NCBI GenBank assembly: GCA_016708105.1
Contig: JADJGJ010000001.1
Location: forward strand, 744,001 to 808,000
From: Crocinitomicaceae bacterium
GTDB taxonomy: Bacteria; Bacteroidota; Bacteroidia; Flavobacteriales_D; Crocinitomicaceae
Reading direction: 5' to 3'
DNA: 64,000 bases
Below the pieces are notes generated by a model. It saw nothing but the letters and a program-made list of their open reading frames with translations. It was not told where the DNA came from and ran no database searches. Every line of letters starts with the position of its first letter. Position 1 is the first letter of the stretch. A program made the position numbers and the translations under genes. This document shows, one piece after another, positions 34,401-44,888 of the stretch.

Positions 34401-37400
34401 TATCTGATCAGGGTTACGTCTCCTTCTTGAATAATTGGTTCTCTGCCGGGTGCAACATGAACAATGAATGTCCAGGTATAAACACCAATTGGCGCATCTT
34501 CGTTATTGTATGTTCCGTTCCAACCTTCGTTTGGATCGGTAGTTGAAAATACCAGTTGTCCCCAGTTGTTATAAATCTTGAAATCTACTGCTTCAAATGG
34601 TCCTCCGCGAATAATGTAAATATCATTTTCATTATCGCCATTTGGAGTGAACGCGGTTGGTAATACCGGCCACAAAATTACCTGAATAGTTTGGGATGTT
34701 GTATCAACACAGCCTGCAGTATCAGTAACCTCAAGCGTGATGGTATAAACTCCGCCGTTGGCATATTGATGAATTTCATTTTGATTATTTCCTCCAATTT
34801 GGTCACCAAAATTCCAGTACCATTCGTCAATTGCTCCAACTGTTTGATCTGTATAATAAACATTTTCAAGTGCCAATGCAGGCACAGGGTCAACAGTAAA
34901 CGCCGCATCTGGTCCGGTTAAAACATTAATATTTGAAGTGGTCGTTCCAACGCATCCTGAATCAGAAGTTACACTTAACATTACAGGGTAAGTGCCTGCT
35001 AAATCAAAAATGTATGAAGGGTTTTGTTGACTGCTTGTTCCTTCTCCGCTATTAAAATCCCAATCCCAACCTACAATATTGCCTGAGGCTAAAAATGAAA
35101 TATCTTCAAACTGTACCGTCTCTCCTTGGCATGCATACTCATTTTGGAATAAAGCCACCGGCACTGGATTTACATATACAGCTTTTGTGATTGTGTCGTA
35201 GCAATTGTTTGATGATTCCACAATGAGTGTTGCGTAAAAAGTACCTGATCCCATATAAGGGTGAATTGGATCATTTGCAATAGAAGTATTTCCATCACCA
35301 AAATCATATTGCCATGATACTATTGTGCCTGAAGAAATAGTAGATTCATCAACAAAATAAGTGTTCTCTGCGGCGCAAGCTGAAGAGTTGCTAAAGTCTG
35401 CTACCGGTGCATCTTTATAAATAATGTGTACGGTATCTTTATCGGCAATACATCCAAAATCAGCTGATGTAGTTAAAATAAGATCAACTGAACCGTTACT
35501 TAAATCCAGTGCTGAAGCATAATAGTATGGATTAAGAATTGTGTTGGTTGGATCAAAATTTCCTGTACCGGTTGAAGTCCATGTTCCTGATGAAGCAGAA
35601 CCTGCAAGCAAGCCTCCCAGTGCAACTGGTTCGTTGGCACAGAATGATTGATCTGGCCCTGCAAAAGCAACCGGTGGATCAATAAAAAATATTTCCAGTG
35701 AATCTTCTTCCACCGGACAAATACCTCCGCTAGTTTCAAAATGTACCATAATTGATCCATTAATTGTATCTGCAGGATTTACATTGTAGGTTGTGCTTTG
35801 AGATGTTGGACTTGAAACAGATCCAAACCCATCAACCGTCCACAAAACAGAATAACCTGTTGTTACTGTTCCATCAAGACTCAATACAGGAAGATTGGCA
35901 CAAATAGAATCATCAGAAATAATATTTATTATAGGCTGATCAAGAATTGTCACCATCAAACTATCTGCAACAGCCAGACAGCCTCCATTGCCGGTTGATG
36001 TAAGCACAAGTGTCAAACTTGACAAGGTAGTATCAGATGAACTCATGGTATACGTTGAACTCAAATCTGTTTCAGACGGAGAAAAACTTCCAGACCCAGA
36101 GGTTGTCCAAATTCCGGTAGAAGATGCTCCGGTAACTGAACCTGCAACTGGTACATCAGGTTCACTTGCACAGGTGACTATGTCTGGTCCAGCAAATACT
36201 ACCGGCGGTTCAGTGAAGTAAATTACTACAGTATCTTTATCATCAGGACATGAGAAGAAACTTCCTGACGATGTAATGATCAACAAAAGACTATCTTCCA
36301 AAACATCGGCCGGTGAAGCAACATAAAATGTATTCAAATCAGATGGATCATCAAATGCGCCACCGGTTCCACCAGACCAAAGAGATCCAACAGCATATTG
36401 TAATGTTCCGTTCACCGGAATATCAGGAATATTGTTTCTGCAATAATATTGATCAGCACCGGCAGTTACTTGAGGAGATTCAATGAAGGTTACTTTCATG
36501 GTATCAAATTCAGGCAGACAATTCCCCGTTGATTGCAAAACAAATGTTAGATAACCTTGTGTGTAATCTGAAGGAGAAGGTGTATAAGTACCATTGAGAT
36601 TCGTTGGATTTGCAAAAGTTCCGGTACCATCTAAAACACTCCAGATACCGGTAGTAACACCACCACTGACACTGCCTGTAAGATTAATGTCTGTGTTGCC
36701 TTTACAAAGCGTTTGGTCAATTCCGGCATCAACATAAACACGTCGGATAAATGAAGACATGTAGTGATATAGACATCCGGTGGTTGCGCCTCCGTTTATA
36801 ATACCTAAAGAAAAATAATCTGTTGAATTAGTAATAAGATTTGCTGTGCCAGCAGGAATTTGTGCAGTCGTGTAGCTTATTTGCGCACCCATCCAAGCCC
36901 CGCCTGTTCCGGGCACCGGACTGAAAGCGCCAGCAGGAACAAGTGCGGCTGAACCATTCAACGTAAAATCATCTTCAGAGCCTGCAGGACATAAAATATC
37001 AAGAAGAAAACTTTGTCCATTTGGTCGCGCAAAACTTACCTGATCTGAACCGGCACAATTTAATGGGGGAAGAATTGCTTCACCTAATTCACATCCGTAA
37101 CCGGACATGTGAAGCATATAGATTGGTTTATCTGCCGTGACATAAGTTAGCTGGTAATCTGTGATAAAAGAATAGGTGTCACCTTGATTTAAAATGGTTG
37201 TTACACTTGTAACGCCGTCATTAATCGTTACGGTAGTAAAATTTTCTACTGCCATGGCATATAATGATTCATCAGAGCCACCATTTAAAAATCCTTTATT
37301 GACGATATAATCTGTGCCAATTACATCAGTTGGAACAATTTGGTCACCCATCAAATCATAACAGCCACCGCCGCCTGAAGGATTCACAGAGTCATCTGAT

Positions 37401-38128
37401 ACGGTAACTGAAACAGGCTTATCTGAAACAATAACTGTTCCTGCTAAATTGTTGCCAAGCACATTTGTATTTCCAACCATATTTTGAACGGTATACACGT
37501 TGCCCTTAACTGGCAGAACAACTGAAAATGTTACCCCCGCAGGATGACCGACTATGGCACATTTTGGCGTAATCCAAATAGTGGTATTATCTTCAGAAGC
37601 TACAATTGAAATTTGTTGCCGTGGTTGAGTTACTAGGGCATCTCCGTTCAAATCACCTCCCAAGGTTTGGTTATTCCACTTGGTTTGAAATGGAGCAACA
37701 AACTCATAGCCCAAACCATTATTTCCTTTGAGTGAATAGGTTTCCGGATTGTAGAATTGTGGAGATCGTGTGATGATGTCATACACTACCGTGATGGGAT
37801 AATCTGATGTAATGTGAACTCCGGTATTGAGCAAGGCATCGGCCGGTTTACTCTCTAAACTATTCATGATATGCGTTACATATTTTGTGAACAGTGAGTT
37901 AGCAGGTACAGTAAAAATTGTATCATACGAGCTGGCAGGTTGCTGAATACGAACCGTGGTAGGATTACCAAATGTTGATATTTCAAATGCAATTGGATCT
38001 CTCCACCAGTGGTCAGGTGTGACCCACGGAGCAGCAAACCAGAAATTAGTATCAATCTGAGCTTTGAGCTCTTGACCACCCGCTATGATGAAAAGCGCAA
38101 TCAACAGTAGTTTTTTTAGTAGTTTCAT
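34400..38128 (-). CDS. Giant secreted adhesin with IgGFc-like head, PKD repeats and type B gliding C-terminal domain, module C
   Basis: This 1242-residue protein has a signal peptide ending GGQELKAQ. Residues 25-450 resemble the IgGFc-binding N-terminal domain (DTNFWFAAPWVTPDH, VASEDNTTIWITPK, VIGTDYIVNKG). Then come about five 95-105-residue repeats with the pattern DAGIDQTLC ... TTGIWS...GTGTFANPTNLNGTYTPS...LTSTGNC. Three PKD domains follow (SWQYDFGDGNTS, GWDWDFNSGEGTS, EWYWNFGDQIGG). The last 88 residues are a gliding-motility C-terminal domain (FTPNGDNENDIYII, IYNNWGQLVFSTTD, GVYTWTFIV, GDVTLIR), the type B T9SS signal. Expected to be surface-exposed, probably an adhesin. No enzyme domain is seen. 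Confidence 0.92.
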   Translation of the reverse strand: MKLLKKLLLIALFIIAGGQELKAQIDTNFWFAAPWVTPDHWWRDPIAFEISTFGNPTTVRIQQPASSYDTIFTVPANSLFTKYVTHIMNSLESKPADALLNTGVHITSDYPITVVYDIITRSPQFYNPETYSLKGNNGLGYEFVAPFQTKWNNQTLGGDLNGDALVTQPRQQISIVASEDNTTIWITPKCAIVGHPAGVTFSVVLPVKGNVYTVQNMVGNTNVLGNNLAGTVIVSDKPVSVTVSDDSVNPSGGGGCYDLMGDQIVPTDVIGTDYIVNKGFLNGGSDESLYAMAVENFTTVTINDGVTSVTTILNQGDTYSFITDYQLTYVTADKPIYMLHMSGYGCELGEAILPPLNCAGSDQVSFARPNGQSFLLDILCPAGSEDDFTLNGSAALVPAGAFSPVPGTGGAWMGAQISYTTAQIPAGTANLITNSTDYFSLGIINGGATTGCLYHYMSSFIRRVYVDAGIDQTLCKGNTDINLTGSVSGGVTTGIWSVLDGTGTFANPTNLNGTYTPSPSDYTQGYLTFVLQSTGNCLPEFDTMKVTFIESPQVTAGADQYYCRNNIPDIPVNGTLQYAVGSLWSGGTGGAFDDPSDLNTFYVASPADVLEDSLLLIITSSGSFFSCPDDKDTVVIYFTEPPVVFAGPDIVTCASEPDVPVAGSVTGASSTGIWTTSGSGSFSPSETDLSSTYTMSSSDTTLSSLTLVLTSTGNGGCLAVADSLMVTILDQPIINIISDDSICANLPVLSLDGTVTTGYSVLWTVDGFGSVSSPTSQSTTYNVNPADTINGSIMVHFETSGGICPVEEDSLEIFFIDPPVAFAGPDQSFCANEPVALGGLLAGSASSGTWTSTGTGNFDPTNTILNPYYYASALDLSNGSVDLILTTSADFGCIADKDTVHIIYKDAPVADFSNSSACAAENTYFVDESTISSGTIVSWQYDFGDGNTSIANDPIHPYMGSGTFYATLIVESSNNCYDTITKAVYVNPVPVALFQNEYACQGETVQFEDISFLASGNIVGWDWDFNSGEGTSSQQNPSYIFDLAGTYPVMLSVTSDSGCVGTTTSNINVLTGPDAAFTVDPVPALALENVYYTDQTVGAIDEWYWNFGDQIGGNNQNEIHQYANGGVYTITLEVTDTAGCVDTTSQTIQVILWPVLPTAFTPNGDNENDIYIIRGGPFEAVDFKIYNNWGQLVFSTTDPNEGWNGTYNNEDAPIGVYTWTFIVHVAPGREPIIQEGDVTLIR

Positions 38129-38206
38129 ATGGCGTCAAACTATTGTTTTTTCATTTATTATCTTTTTCTATCTTCTCTAACTCCTACGGCTAAAAAGATC
38201 TTCACA

Positions 38207-39166
38207 CTATTCCTGTTTCTTTTTATTATTCTCTTCAAATATTCCGTTATTCAAATCTTCGTCTTCTTGATCTAGTGTAGGTTTTGTTTTAGTTACCACA
38301 AAAGTCAACATGAATTCATGTGTTCCATTATTAAATGTTTTTACTTGTCCAAGTGAATAATCAAAAGCATATCCAATATTGAGACGTTTCCAGAAATTTG
38401 CTCCTATCACAATTCCTACTGCATCTTGTGTACGCATTGTTAGGCCTGCCCAATATTTATTTTTATAGGTTGTTTTGAACATGGCAGATAATTGGAGCGG
38501 AGCAGGTTTTACATATTGCATCATGACAGACGGTTCAAATTCAAATTTTTTCTTTTTGGTTCTGAAAGTGTATCCGGCAACTGCGCTGTAGTGTTCAACC
38601 AGACCATAGTTGAAACCGGTAAAAGAGACTGATGAACCAAGAACTTGACGCATGGATGCTGAAACAAAAAATTTATTTGAATACACATATAAACCAAATC
38701 CAAGATCAATAGCATTAGTCGACAGAATATTTCCGTTCAAAACATCATCTACCGGATCTGCAAGTTGGGTGTCGTATAACTTAATGTTGTACTGCATATA
38801 GCCGGGACGCACGCCAAATCCCATTCTTATTGAATCAGACAATTGGATGTGATAGGCATAACTCAAGTAAATATTAGTGTTTTGAATCAATCCGCTTCTG
38901 TCAGACATGAGGGATACACCATATCCATGTTTTTTCTGGTTTGCGTATGAGCCATAAAAGTTTGCATGTAGTGTAACCGGTGCACCATCAAACCCTGCCC
39001 ATTGATTTCTGTATCCAATATTTGCTTTATGGACATTTTCACTGCCAGGTAAAGCAGGATTATAATAGTACTCATTCAGTAAATAGTTGGTGAAAACATA
39101 TTGCTGTTGTGCAATGGTAAACTGGCAACTAAGAATAAAAATTATACTGTATAAAAATTTCTTCAT
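38207..39166 (-). CDS. PorP/SprF-like outer-membrane protein, canonical subtype, module B
   Basis: This 319-residue protein has a signal peptide ending CQFTIAQ. The signature is NEYYYNPALPGSENVHKANIGYRNQWAGFDGAPVTLHANF, closer to the gld-linked PorP at 17637 (NPAxxG, YRNQW, and a GTHE motif near the end) than to the PorE-linked pair. The C-terminus is an acidic/lysine tail (DQEDEDLNNGIFEENNKKKQE) that would project from the barrel. It starts 20 bases after the module B adhesin and is followed after 78 bases by the module C adhesin. No PorE-like gene follows it. The likely role is as partner for export or surface anchoring of the module B adhesin. Confidence 0.92.
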   Translation of the reverse strand: MKKFLYSIIFILSCQFTIAQQQYVFTNYLLNEYYYNPALPGSENVHKANIGYRNQWAGFDGAPVTLHANFYGSYANQKKHGYGVSLMSDRSGLIQNTNIYLSYAYHIQLSDSIRMGFGVRPGYMQYNIKLYDTQLADPVDDVLNGNILSTNAIDLGFGLYVYSNKFFVSASMRQVLGSSVSFTGFNYGLVEHYSAVAGYTFRTKKKKFEFEPSVMMQYVKPAPLQLSAMFKTTYKNKYWAGLTMRTQDAVGIVIGANFWKRLNIGYAFDYSLGQVKTFNNGTHEFMLTFVVTKTKPTLDQEDEDLNNGIFEENNKKKQE

Positions 39167-39186
39167 GTCTTTTTTGAATCAATTCA

Positions 39187-42100
39187 TTAATTGTTTTCAG
39201 TTAAAATAAGTAACGGACCTTGATACACTTCTTCATCGCTGATTTTGATCAGATAGAAATACGTGCCTTCCGGTAATTTTTCACCGTGATAGGTGCCATC
39301 AAACGGCTCATTATATCCAATGGCTTGATAGACGGTTTGCCCCCATCTGTTTACAATGATAATTTCAGCAGTAGGATTTAGCAATGGAATAAAATTCAAT
39401 TTCCATACATCATTATTACCGTCTCCGTTTGGTGAAATGGCATTCGGAATTAATTTTTCAATTTCGTTAGTAACCGTGTTGATTGTAATATCTGTTTTAG
39501 CGCTATCTATACATCCCATTATTCCAATTGCATACTGTGTTACCGTATAAGTGCCATTTTCAAAATATACGTTGGTTGGATTTTGATCATAGGATACATT
39601 GCCATCACCAAAATAGTATTGCCAGTTCACTGCGTAAGTTGAGGTGTCTATAAAAGTGAATTCTGCACCAACATTTAATCCATTTGATGTATTGTAGTAA
39701 AATCCTGCTGAAGGTCTTGGGGGAATATTGATAATTTCAACCAGGGTATCAGAACATCCATTTACTGTTTCAACAATATGTGAAATCACAAAATTTCCTG
39801 ATCCAATAAATAGTTGCGAAGGATCTTCTGTGGCTTGACTTCCTTGGCCACCAAAGTCATAATACCAATATGTGATTGGATCAGCTGTTGTTGTTGAGGC
39901 ATCTGTAAAATCTAAAATTACAAGGTTATTATCACAACTTGAGGTATAGTCAAAATCAGCAACTGGTAGTTCAAAAACGTCAACAGATTTAATGGTGGTA
40001 TCAGAACATCCTGCATCACTAGTTACAATCAACTCAACGTCAAAGCTACCTGGCGCAGAATATAAATGAGAAGGATTTTGTGATGTTGAAGAAAAACCAT
40101 CATCAAAATTCCACACCCAGTTTGCAATAGTTCCAAATCCGTTCAACGAAAAATCTGTAAAATACATGGTGTCTTCTAAACACACATCACCAAAATTAAA
40201 ATTAGCAAACGGAGGTGCAATAAAGGTTATTTGAACTACATCAGAAACTGAAATACATGTTCCATTATTTGTAGATGTGAGCGTAAGAGACATGGTGCCT
40301 GCAAGCACCTCAGAAGCACTTGGTGTATAGGTAGCATTCAAAGTATTTGCATCAGGGTTAAATGTTCCCGTTCCTCCGCTCCAAGTTCCTGTTGTTGTAG
40401 CACCACCAACCGTTCCGGACAAATCAACAGAAGGCTCATTAGTACACGCAAGTATATCACCGCCGGCATAAGTTGTTGGAGAAGGTGTAAAAATTACAAC
40501 CACGCTGTCTTTTGATTGAGTGCATGATCCATTGTTTGTACTCTGAAAATAAATAGTAATTGATCCACCGGCTACATCAGTTGGAGTTGGTGCATAAGTG
40601 CAGTTGAGTGTCAGATTATCAGGCGAGAATGAACCGTTACCACTGGTAGTCCATTTTCCGGTTGTGGTTGAACCGTAAACAACTCCTGAAAGTGCAAAAC
40701 CTGGGTTATTTGCACATGCATAAATAGTATCATCTACTGCATCAGCAAAAGGAGAATCTGTGATTGTTACAATCATAGTATCTGTTACCACGTTGCAGGT
40801 AGTTGCACCGGTTGATGTCAATACCAATGTAACACTTCCCGCTGTAGTATCTGCAGCTGAGGGAACATATACAGCGTTCAAGGTAATGTTGTCAGGAATA
40901 AAAGTGCCAGATCCAAGACTAGACCAGACACCGGTTGTTGATCCTCCATAAACAGATCCATCTAAGGTAACGTCTGCATTGTTTGCACAAACAGTTTGGT
41001 CTGCTGATGCATTCACAATTGGAGCAGGGTCAACGTGAAGAACTAGGGTATCTTTCATTACAGGACATGGCCCGGTAGATGTGAGTATAATATTGATTGG
41101 AGAAATGATGGTATCAAGTCCGCTTGGAATATAGACATTATCAAGTGCTGTGAGTCCTGATGAAAATGTTCCGTAACCAGAACCCCCCCAGATACCGGTA
41201 ACAGATCCGCCACCAACAATTCCGTTCAGAGTGTAAGGCACATTGGCACAAATAGTGTCTTCTTCAAGACCTGCATCAACAAACGGATATGATTGGAATT
41301 CTGAAAGCCATGCGTACGATAAATCTGTTCCTGATTCTCCATGCACAACAGCAAGTCCAAAAATATCTCCACTATTTGTTACAAGATGGTATGAGTTCAC
41401 CGGTACATCCGTTGTGTTGAAATATTTCTTAGCGACAACAAATTCTCCTGATGTTCCGGGTACAACGGTAAAATCACCTGCAGTGAGCAATGAGGCATTT
41501 CCGTTAATTTCAAATTGATCTTCAAATCCTGCTCGGGTGTAAACAATTAATCCTAACGAATCAGATTTTGTTCTGGTAAAAGTTTGTTCGTATTTGCCTG
41601 CACAAAAAATGGATGGCACTTGTGCACCGGCCATACTGCATCCAGATCCTGTGACATGCCAAACGTAAACAGGTTTATTGGTGTGAATATAATTGATGTC
41701 ATCAGTAAGTGAATAGGTATATGTTTCGCCCCAGTTAATTACGGTTGATGTTGTTCCACTGTTATCAATTGTAATATTGGTTGAATTTTGAGTTGCCATG
41801 ATGTACACCTTTTCTCCTGATAATGTTCCTTTGTGAATGATGTAATCTGTTCCAATGTAATCAGTGGGAGTAATTTGATCAGCTACGCTAGATGTGCATC
41901 CACCGGTTGTGAGTGCGCCTGAAAATAAGGTAACAGCAATTGGTTTGTCAGAAGAGATAATTGATCCGGCAAGAGAAGTAGTGGCGTTGACATCCGTATC
42001 TCTTCCGCTGTAAGTTTCGCCTTGATCCAAATTGATGCTGTAGGTGACATTGGCCACGTGTCCGGTTATATTTGTTCTTGGCGTGATTAAAACGGTAGTG

Positions 42101-42597
42101 TTATCTTCAGTAGCAACAATCTCAAACGAACTGAAAGTTGCAGGCGCAACAACTGCATTATTCCATGTTTTTTGAAAAGGTGTATAAAAGTTGGTTCCAA
42201 TACTTTTATTTCCTTTGAGTGAAAACATTTCGCGATTACTGGATGCTGCAACTTCATAATATGCGGTGATATTTGCCGTAGATGAAATTTTTAGTCCGGT
42301 TGTATTGATGGTGTTGGCTGAAGGGCTTTCAATTTGAGCAATGTAAGGGGTGAGATTGATGCTGTCATTGTCATTAGCTGCCAAGTTAACGGTTAACGGA
42401 ATAAATGCTCCGTTTGCAGGTTGGCTCACGGTAATAGTAGCCGCATCAGAATATGATTGAAATTTCAGATAGATGGGTGACTGGCCTTCGGCACTTGAGA
42501 TATCAGGAGCAGCAAACCAGAAAACAGTGTCTTGTTGTCCATATACCTGAAAGTGCAGTAGCAGCACAAGAAAGAGGTAGAAGTATTTTTTCATCAT
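39187..42597 (-). CDS. Giant secreted adhesin with IgGFc-like head, repeats and type B gliding C-terminal domain, module B
   Basis: From the ATG at 42597 this is 1136 residues with a signal peptide MMKKYFYLFLVLLLHFQVYGQ; an upstream in-frame ATG at 42666 would put 23 polar residues before it and is disfavoured. The head (QDTVFWFAAPDISSAEG, VATEDNTTVLITPR, IGTDYIIHKGTLSGE) is paralogous to that of the 34400-38128 protein. About four 100-residue repeats (GSTTGVWSSLGSGTFIPDNITLNAVYVPS type) and three PKD domains (WVWNFDDGFSST and relatives) follow. The end is a type B CTD (ISPNGDGNNDVWKLNF, VNRWGQTVYQA, LPEGTYFYLIKI). It opens what is probably a five-gene transcript with modules B and C, behind the terminator at 42711-42743. 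Confidence 0.92.
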   Translation of the reverse strand: MMKKYFYLFLVLLLHFQVYGQQDTVFWFAAPDISSAEGQSPIYLKFQSYSDAATITVSQPANGAFIPLTVNLAANDNDSINLTPYIAQIESPSANTINTTGLKISSTANITAYYEVAASSNREMFSLKGNKSIGTNFYTPFQKTWNNAVVAPATFSSFEIVATEDNTTVLITPRTNITGHVANVTYSINLDQGETYSGRDTDVNATTSLAGSIISSDKPIAVTLFSGALTTGGCTSSVADQITPTDYIGTDYIIHKGTLSGEKVYIMATQNSTNITIDNSGTTSTVINWGETYTYSLTDDINYIHTNKPVYVWHVTGSGCSMAGAQVPSIFCAGKYEQTFTRTKSDSLGLIVYTRAGFEDQFEINGNASLLTAGDFTVVPGTSGEFVVAKKYFNTTDVPVNSYHLVTNSGDIFGLAVVHGESGTDLSYAWLSEFQSYPFVDAGLEEDTICANVPYTLNGIVGGGSVTGIWGGSGYGTFSSGLTALDNVYIPSGLDTIISPINIILTSTGPCPVMKDTLVLHVDPAPIVNASADQTVCANNADVTLDGSVYGGSTTGVWSSLGSGTFIPDNITLNAVYVPSAADTTAGSVTLVLTSTGATTCNVVTDTMIVTITDSPFADAVDDTIYACANNPGFALSGVVYGSTTTGKWTTSGNGSFSPDNLTLNCTYAPTPTDVAGGSITIYFQSTNNGSCTQSKDSVVVIFTPSPTTYAGGDILACTNEPSVDLSGTVGGATTTGTWSGGTGTFNPDANTLNATYTPSASEVLAGTMSLTLTSTNNGTCISVSDVVQITFIAPPFANFNFGDVCLEDTMYFTDFSLNGFGTIANWVWNFDDGFSSTSQNPSHLYSAPGSFDVELIVTSDAGCSDTTIKSVDVFELPVADFDYTSSCDNNLVILDFTDASTTTADPITYWYYDFGGQGSQATEDPSQLFIGSGNFVISHIVETVNGCSDTLVEIINIPPRPSAGFYYNTSNGLNVGAEFTFIDTSTYAVNWQYYFGDGNVSYDQNPTNVYFENGTYTVTQYAIGIMGCIDSAKTDITINTVTNEIEKLIPNAISPNGDGNNDVWKLNFIPLLNPTAEIIIVNRWGQTVYQAIGYNEPFDGTYHGEKLPEGTYFYLIKISDEEVYQGPLLILTENN

Positions 42598-42710
42598 TTC
42601 AATAATCATCAGAGCTTTAATCTTTTTCGTTCCACAAACTTCACGGAAATCTGTAAATATAAACATTCTCAGATTTTTATAGATGAGTTGCCAGTACTTA
42701 TCTCAAGACG

Positions 42711-42743
42711 AAAAAAAACCTCAATGGTTGAAGATTGAGGTTT
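42711..42743 (-). terminator. Rho-independent terminator between modules A and B
   Basis: A 9-bp stem (42716-42724 with 42735-42743, AAACCTCAA/TTGAGGTTT) with a 10-base loop is followed on the minus strand by a run of eight T (A-run 42711-42718). It lies 21 bases past the stop of the module A PorE-like gene, so module A is its own transcription unit. Confidence 0.88.
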
Positions 42744-42764
42744 ATTCAAAAAAAAATGGTACGC

Positions 42765-44888
42765 TTAATTTTGTTCAAGGACAAAGAAGGCAGTTCTTCT
42801 GTTGCGCTGGTGGGCAGTCTCTCTTGAGTTTTCATCAGGCAATGCTTCAATGTAAGCCGGTGTCAATGTTACGATTGTCCCGTCTGGTCCCGGTACTTCT
42901 GCCGGCATTGTTTCTCCATAACCCTTAGGCATTAATCTTTCTCTTGGTATACCGTGGTCAACTAAATAATCAACTACACTTTGGGCTCGTCTTTCAGAAA
43001 GCCTGAGATTGTAATCGTCATTTCCACGCATGTCTGTATGTGATCTTATTTCAATAGTCAGGTTACTGTTTAATTCAAGAAACTCAATGAGGTTATCAAG
43101 AATTTTTTCAGATTCTGGTCGCAGGTTGGCACTGTCAAAGTCGTATTCTATTCCTTCAATAGTAATCTCACCTTTAGGAATCTTTTCAAGATAAAAGTCT
43201 TGCTGATAATTTCTTGATTCTGTTTCACCAAGAGTAAAAACTACTGCCTTGTCTGCAAAATAATCTGTTTGAGATGCTCTCATGAATAATTCAAGATTGG
43301 GCACAAGCTCATGCTGGTAATAACCGTTTTCATCAGCTATAATTTCAAAATGCTCCCATTTATAATTGGCGTCTTTGAATTCTATTTTCGCTCCCGGAAT
43401 AATTTCATTGGTAGTTGCGTCATAGACATACCCACTGATAAAAAATTTCATCTCAGGGCGCTCAATCTGATAAATTTTATTGCAGTGTATGCTCAGGTTA
43501 TATATAGAATCACATTCAGAGCACGCTTCGCGATCTGATGAAACATAACCAATTCTGAGTTGTTCATCAACAATATAATAACTATCATCACGACTTGAAT
43601 TAACCGGAGCGCCAACATTAACTGATTCGCTCCACCATTCAGTTTCTTCATTCCATTTGGTGGCGTAAATATCAAGTCCACCAAATCCAATATGTCCGCC
43701 CGAAGCAAAATAAAGTGTTTGGGTAATATCATGGTAAAACGGAGTGATTTCATCATCAAACGTGTTCACCTGATTACCCAAGTTCACTGGTTCAGTTGTC
43801 TCACCATTTGGTCCAAGTGTGGTCATCCAGATATCCATGCCGCCTTCACCGCCTGGACGGTTAGTGGCAAAAAACAATGTTTTACCATCAGATGACAACG
43901 AGGGGTTCATTGATCTAAACCCATCCATGTTTACGTTGTTGTCCAAGGCAAATGGAGCTAGCCACGTGTTATTGAATTTTCTGCTGGCATAAATTTTAGT
44001 TTCATTTCGGTTATCCGGATCCATGCGTGTGAAAAAAATCGCATTGCCGTCTTCTGAAATTACTGCACTTGCTTCATGATACTCTGATGAGTTGATTGAG
44101 AAAGGAAATTTTTCAATTGCTCCAAATGATCCGTCTTCATTGAGCTTGACAAGGTAGATGTCTAACATATACAACTCAAGTGGATTCTCATTTTCTGATA
44201 CTATTGAATCTGGTTTGTCTTCAATGCGAGCGCTTGAAAAAATCATGTACTCGTCAGAGACAAATTGTAATCCGAAACTTGTACTGCCGCCATTAATTAC
44301 GTCTCCGGGATTTGTAATTGTTATCCCCTCTTTTGTGTTGTTGGGGTTCATTGCAAATTGACAACTTGCAATTTTTGAATTGGATAGTTGATAGTATTGG
44401 TTGTCAGGATCATTATTTAACGACTGAAATCCTTCAAACTCAGTCATGGCCTCTCCAAATTTACTGTTGTACATCAGCGAAACGCCATAGAAATACTGAA
44501 CGTAAGGAAATTGTTCAAGTGGGTATTTCATTGCTGCCGCATACCATATTTCTGCATTTTTGTAATCATCTGCCAAACGGTAAGCATCAGCTAATTTATG
44601 AATTAACTCAATTTGTTTAGCAGTAGGGTTTTCAGGCGGCTTAACGGTACCATCCTCATTTTTTTCAGGCTCTTTATACGCAGGAGAAATTTCATAAGCA
44701 TAATACAGTGCCTCTTCTCCCTGCTGCACTTTGTATAAGACAAATGCGTAATAATAAACTGCGTTTGAATATTGACCATTTGCCATGGCCGCATCTCCCA
44801 TTCTGATAAGTTCATTATCAGTTTGCGCTACCGAACTAGTGGTGAGCACAAGTAATGATATAGCTGATAAAATAATTCTCTTCATCAT
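42765..44888 (-). CDS. PorE-like OmpA-family protein (TPR, PD40 propeller, regulatory fold, OmpA), module A
   Basis: This 707-residue paralogue of the protein at 31303-33408 has the same part order: signal peptide ending LTTSSVAQ, TPR-like N-terminal helices, PD40 blades (LFFATNRPGGEGGMDIW, LYFASGGHIGFGGLDIY), a cysteine segment (CSEC...HC, one cysteine fewer than the paralogue), a carboxypeptidase-regulatory-like domain (ISGYVYDATTNEIIPGAKIEFKD), and an OmpA peptidoglycan-binding domain (YDFDSANLRPESEKILDNL, IRSHTDMRGNDDYN). It overlaps the upstream PorP-like gene by ATGA. The role is inferred from P. gingivalis PorE: a link between the T9SS outer-membrane part and the cell wall. Confidence 0.92.
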   Translation of the reverse strand: MMKRIILSAISLLVLTTSSVAQTDNELIRMGDAAMANGQYSNAVYYYAFVLYKVQQGEEALYYAYEISPAYKEPEKNEDGTVKPPENPTAKQIELIHKLADAYRLADDYKNAEIWYAAAMKYPLEQFPYVQYFYGVSLMYNSKFGEAMTEFEGFQSLNNDPDNQYYQLSNSKIASCQFAMNPNNTKEGITITNPGDVINGGSTSFGLQFVSDEYMIFSSARIEDKPDSIVSENENPLELYMLDIYLVKLNEDGSFGAIEKFPFSINSSEYHEASAVISEDGNAIFFTRMDPDNRNETKIYASRKFNNTWLAPFALDNNVNMDGFRSMNPSLSSDGKTLFFATNRPGGEGGMDIWMTTLGPNGETTEPVNLGNQVNTFDDEITPFYHDITQTLYFASGGHIGFGGLDIYATKWNEETEWWSESVNVGAPVNSSRDDSYYIVDEQLRIGYVSSDREACSECDSIYNLSIHCNKIYQIERPEMKFFISGYVYDATTNEIIPGAKIEFKDANYKWEHFEIIADENGYYQHELVPNLELFMRASQTDYFADKAVVFTLGETESRNYQQDFYLEKIPKGEITIEGIEYDFDSANLRPESEKILDNLIEFLELNSNLTIEIRSHTDMRGNDDYNLRLSERRAQSVVDYLVDHGIPRERLMPKGYGETMPAEVPGPDGTIVTLTPAYIEALPDENSRETAHQRNRRTAFFVLEQN

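Noticed and set aside
42597..42666. Longer N-terminus for the module B adhesin
   Set aside because: It would place 23 mostly polar residues before a normal signal peptide; the ATG at 42597 is a better start.
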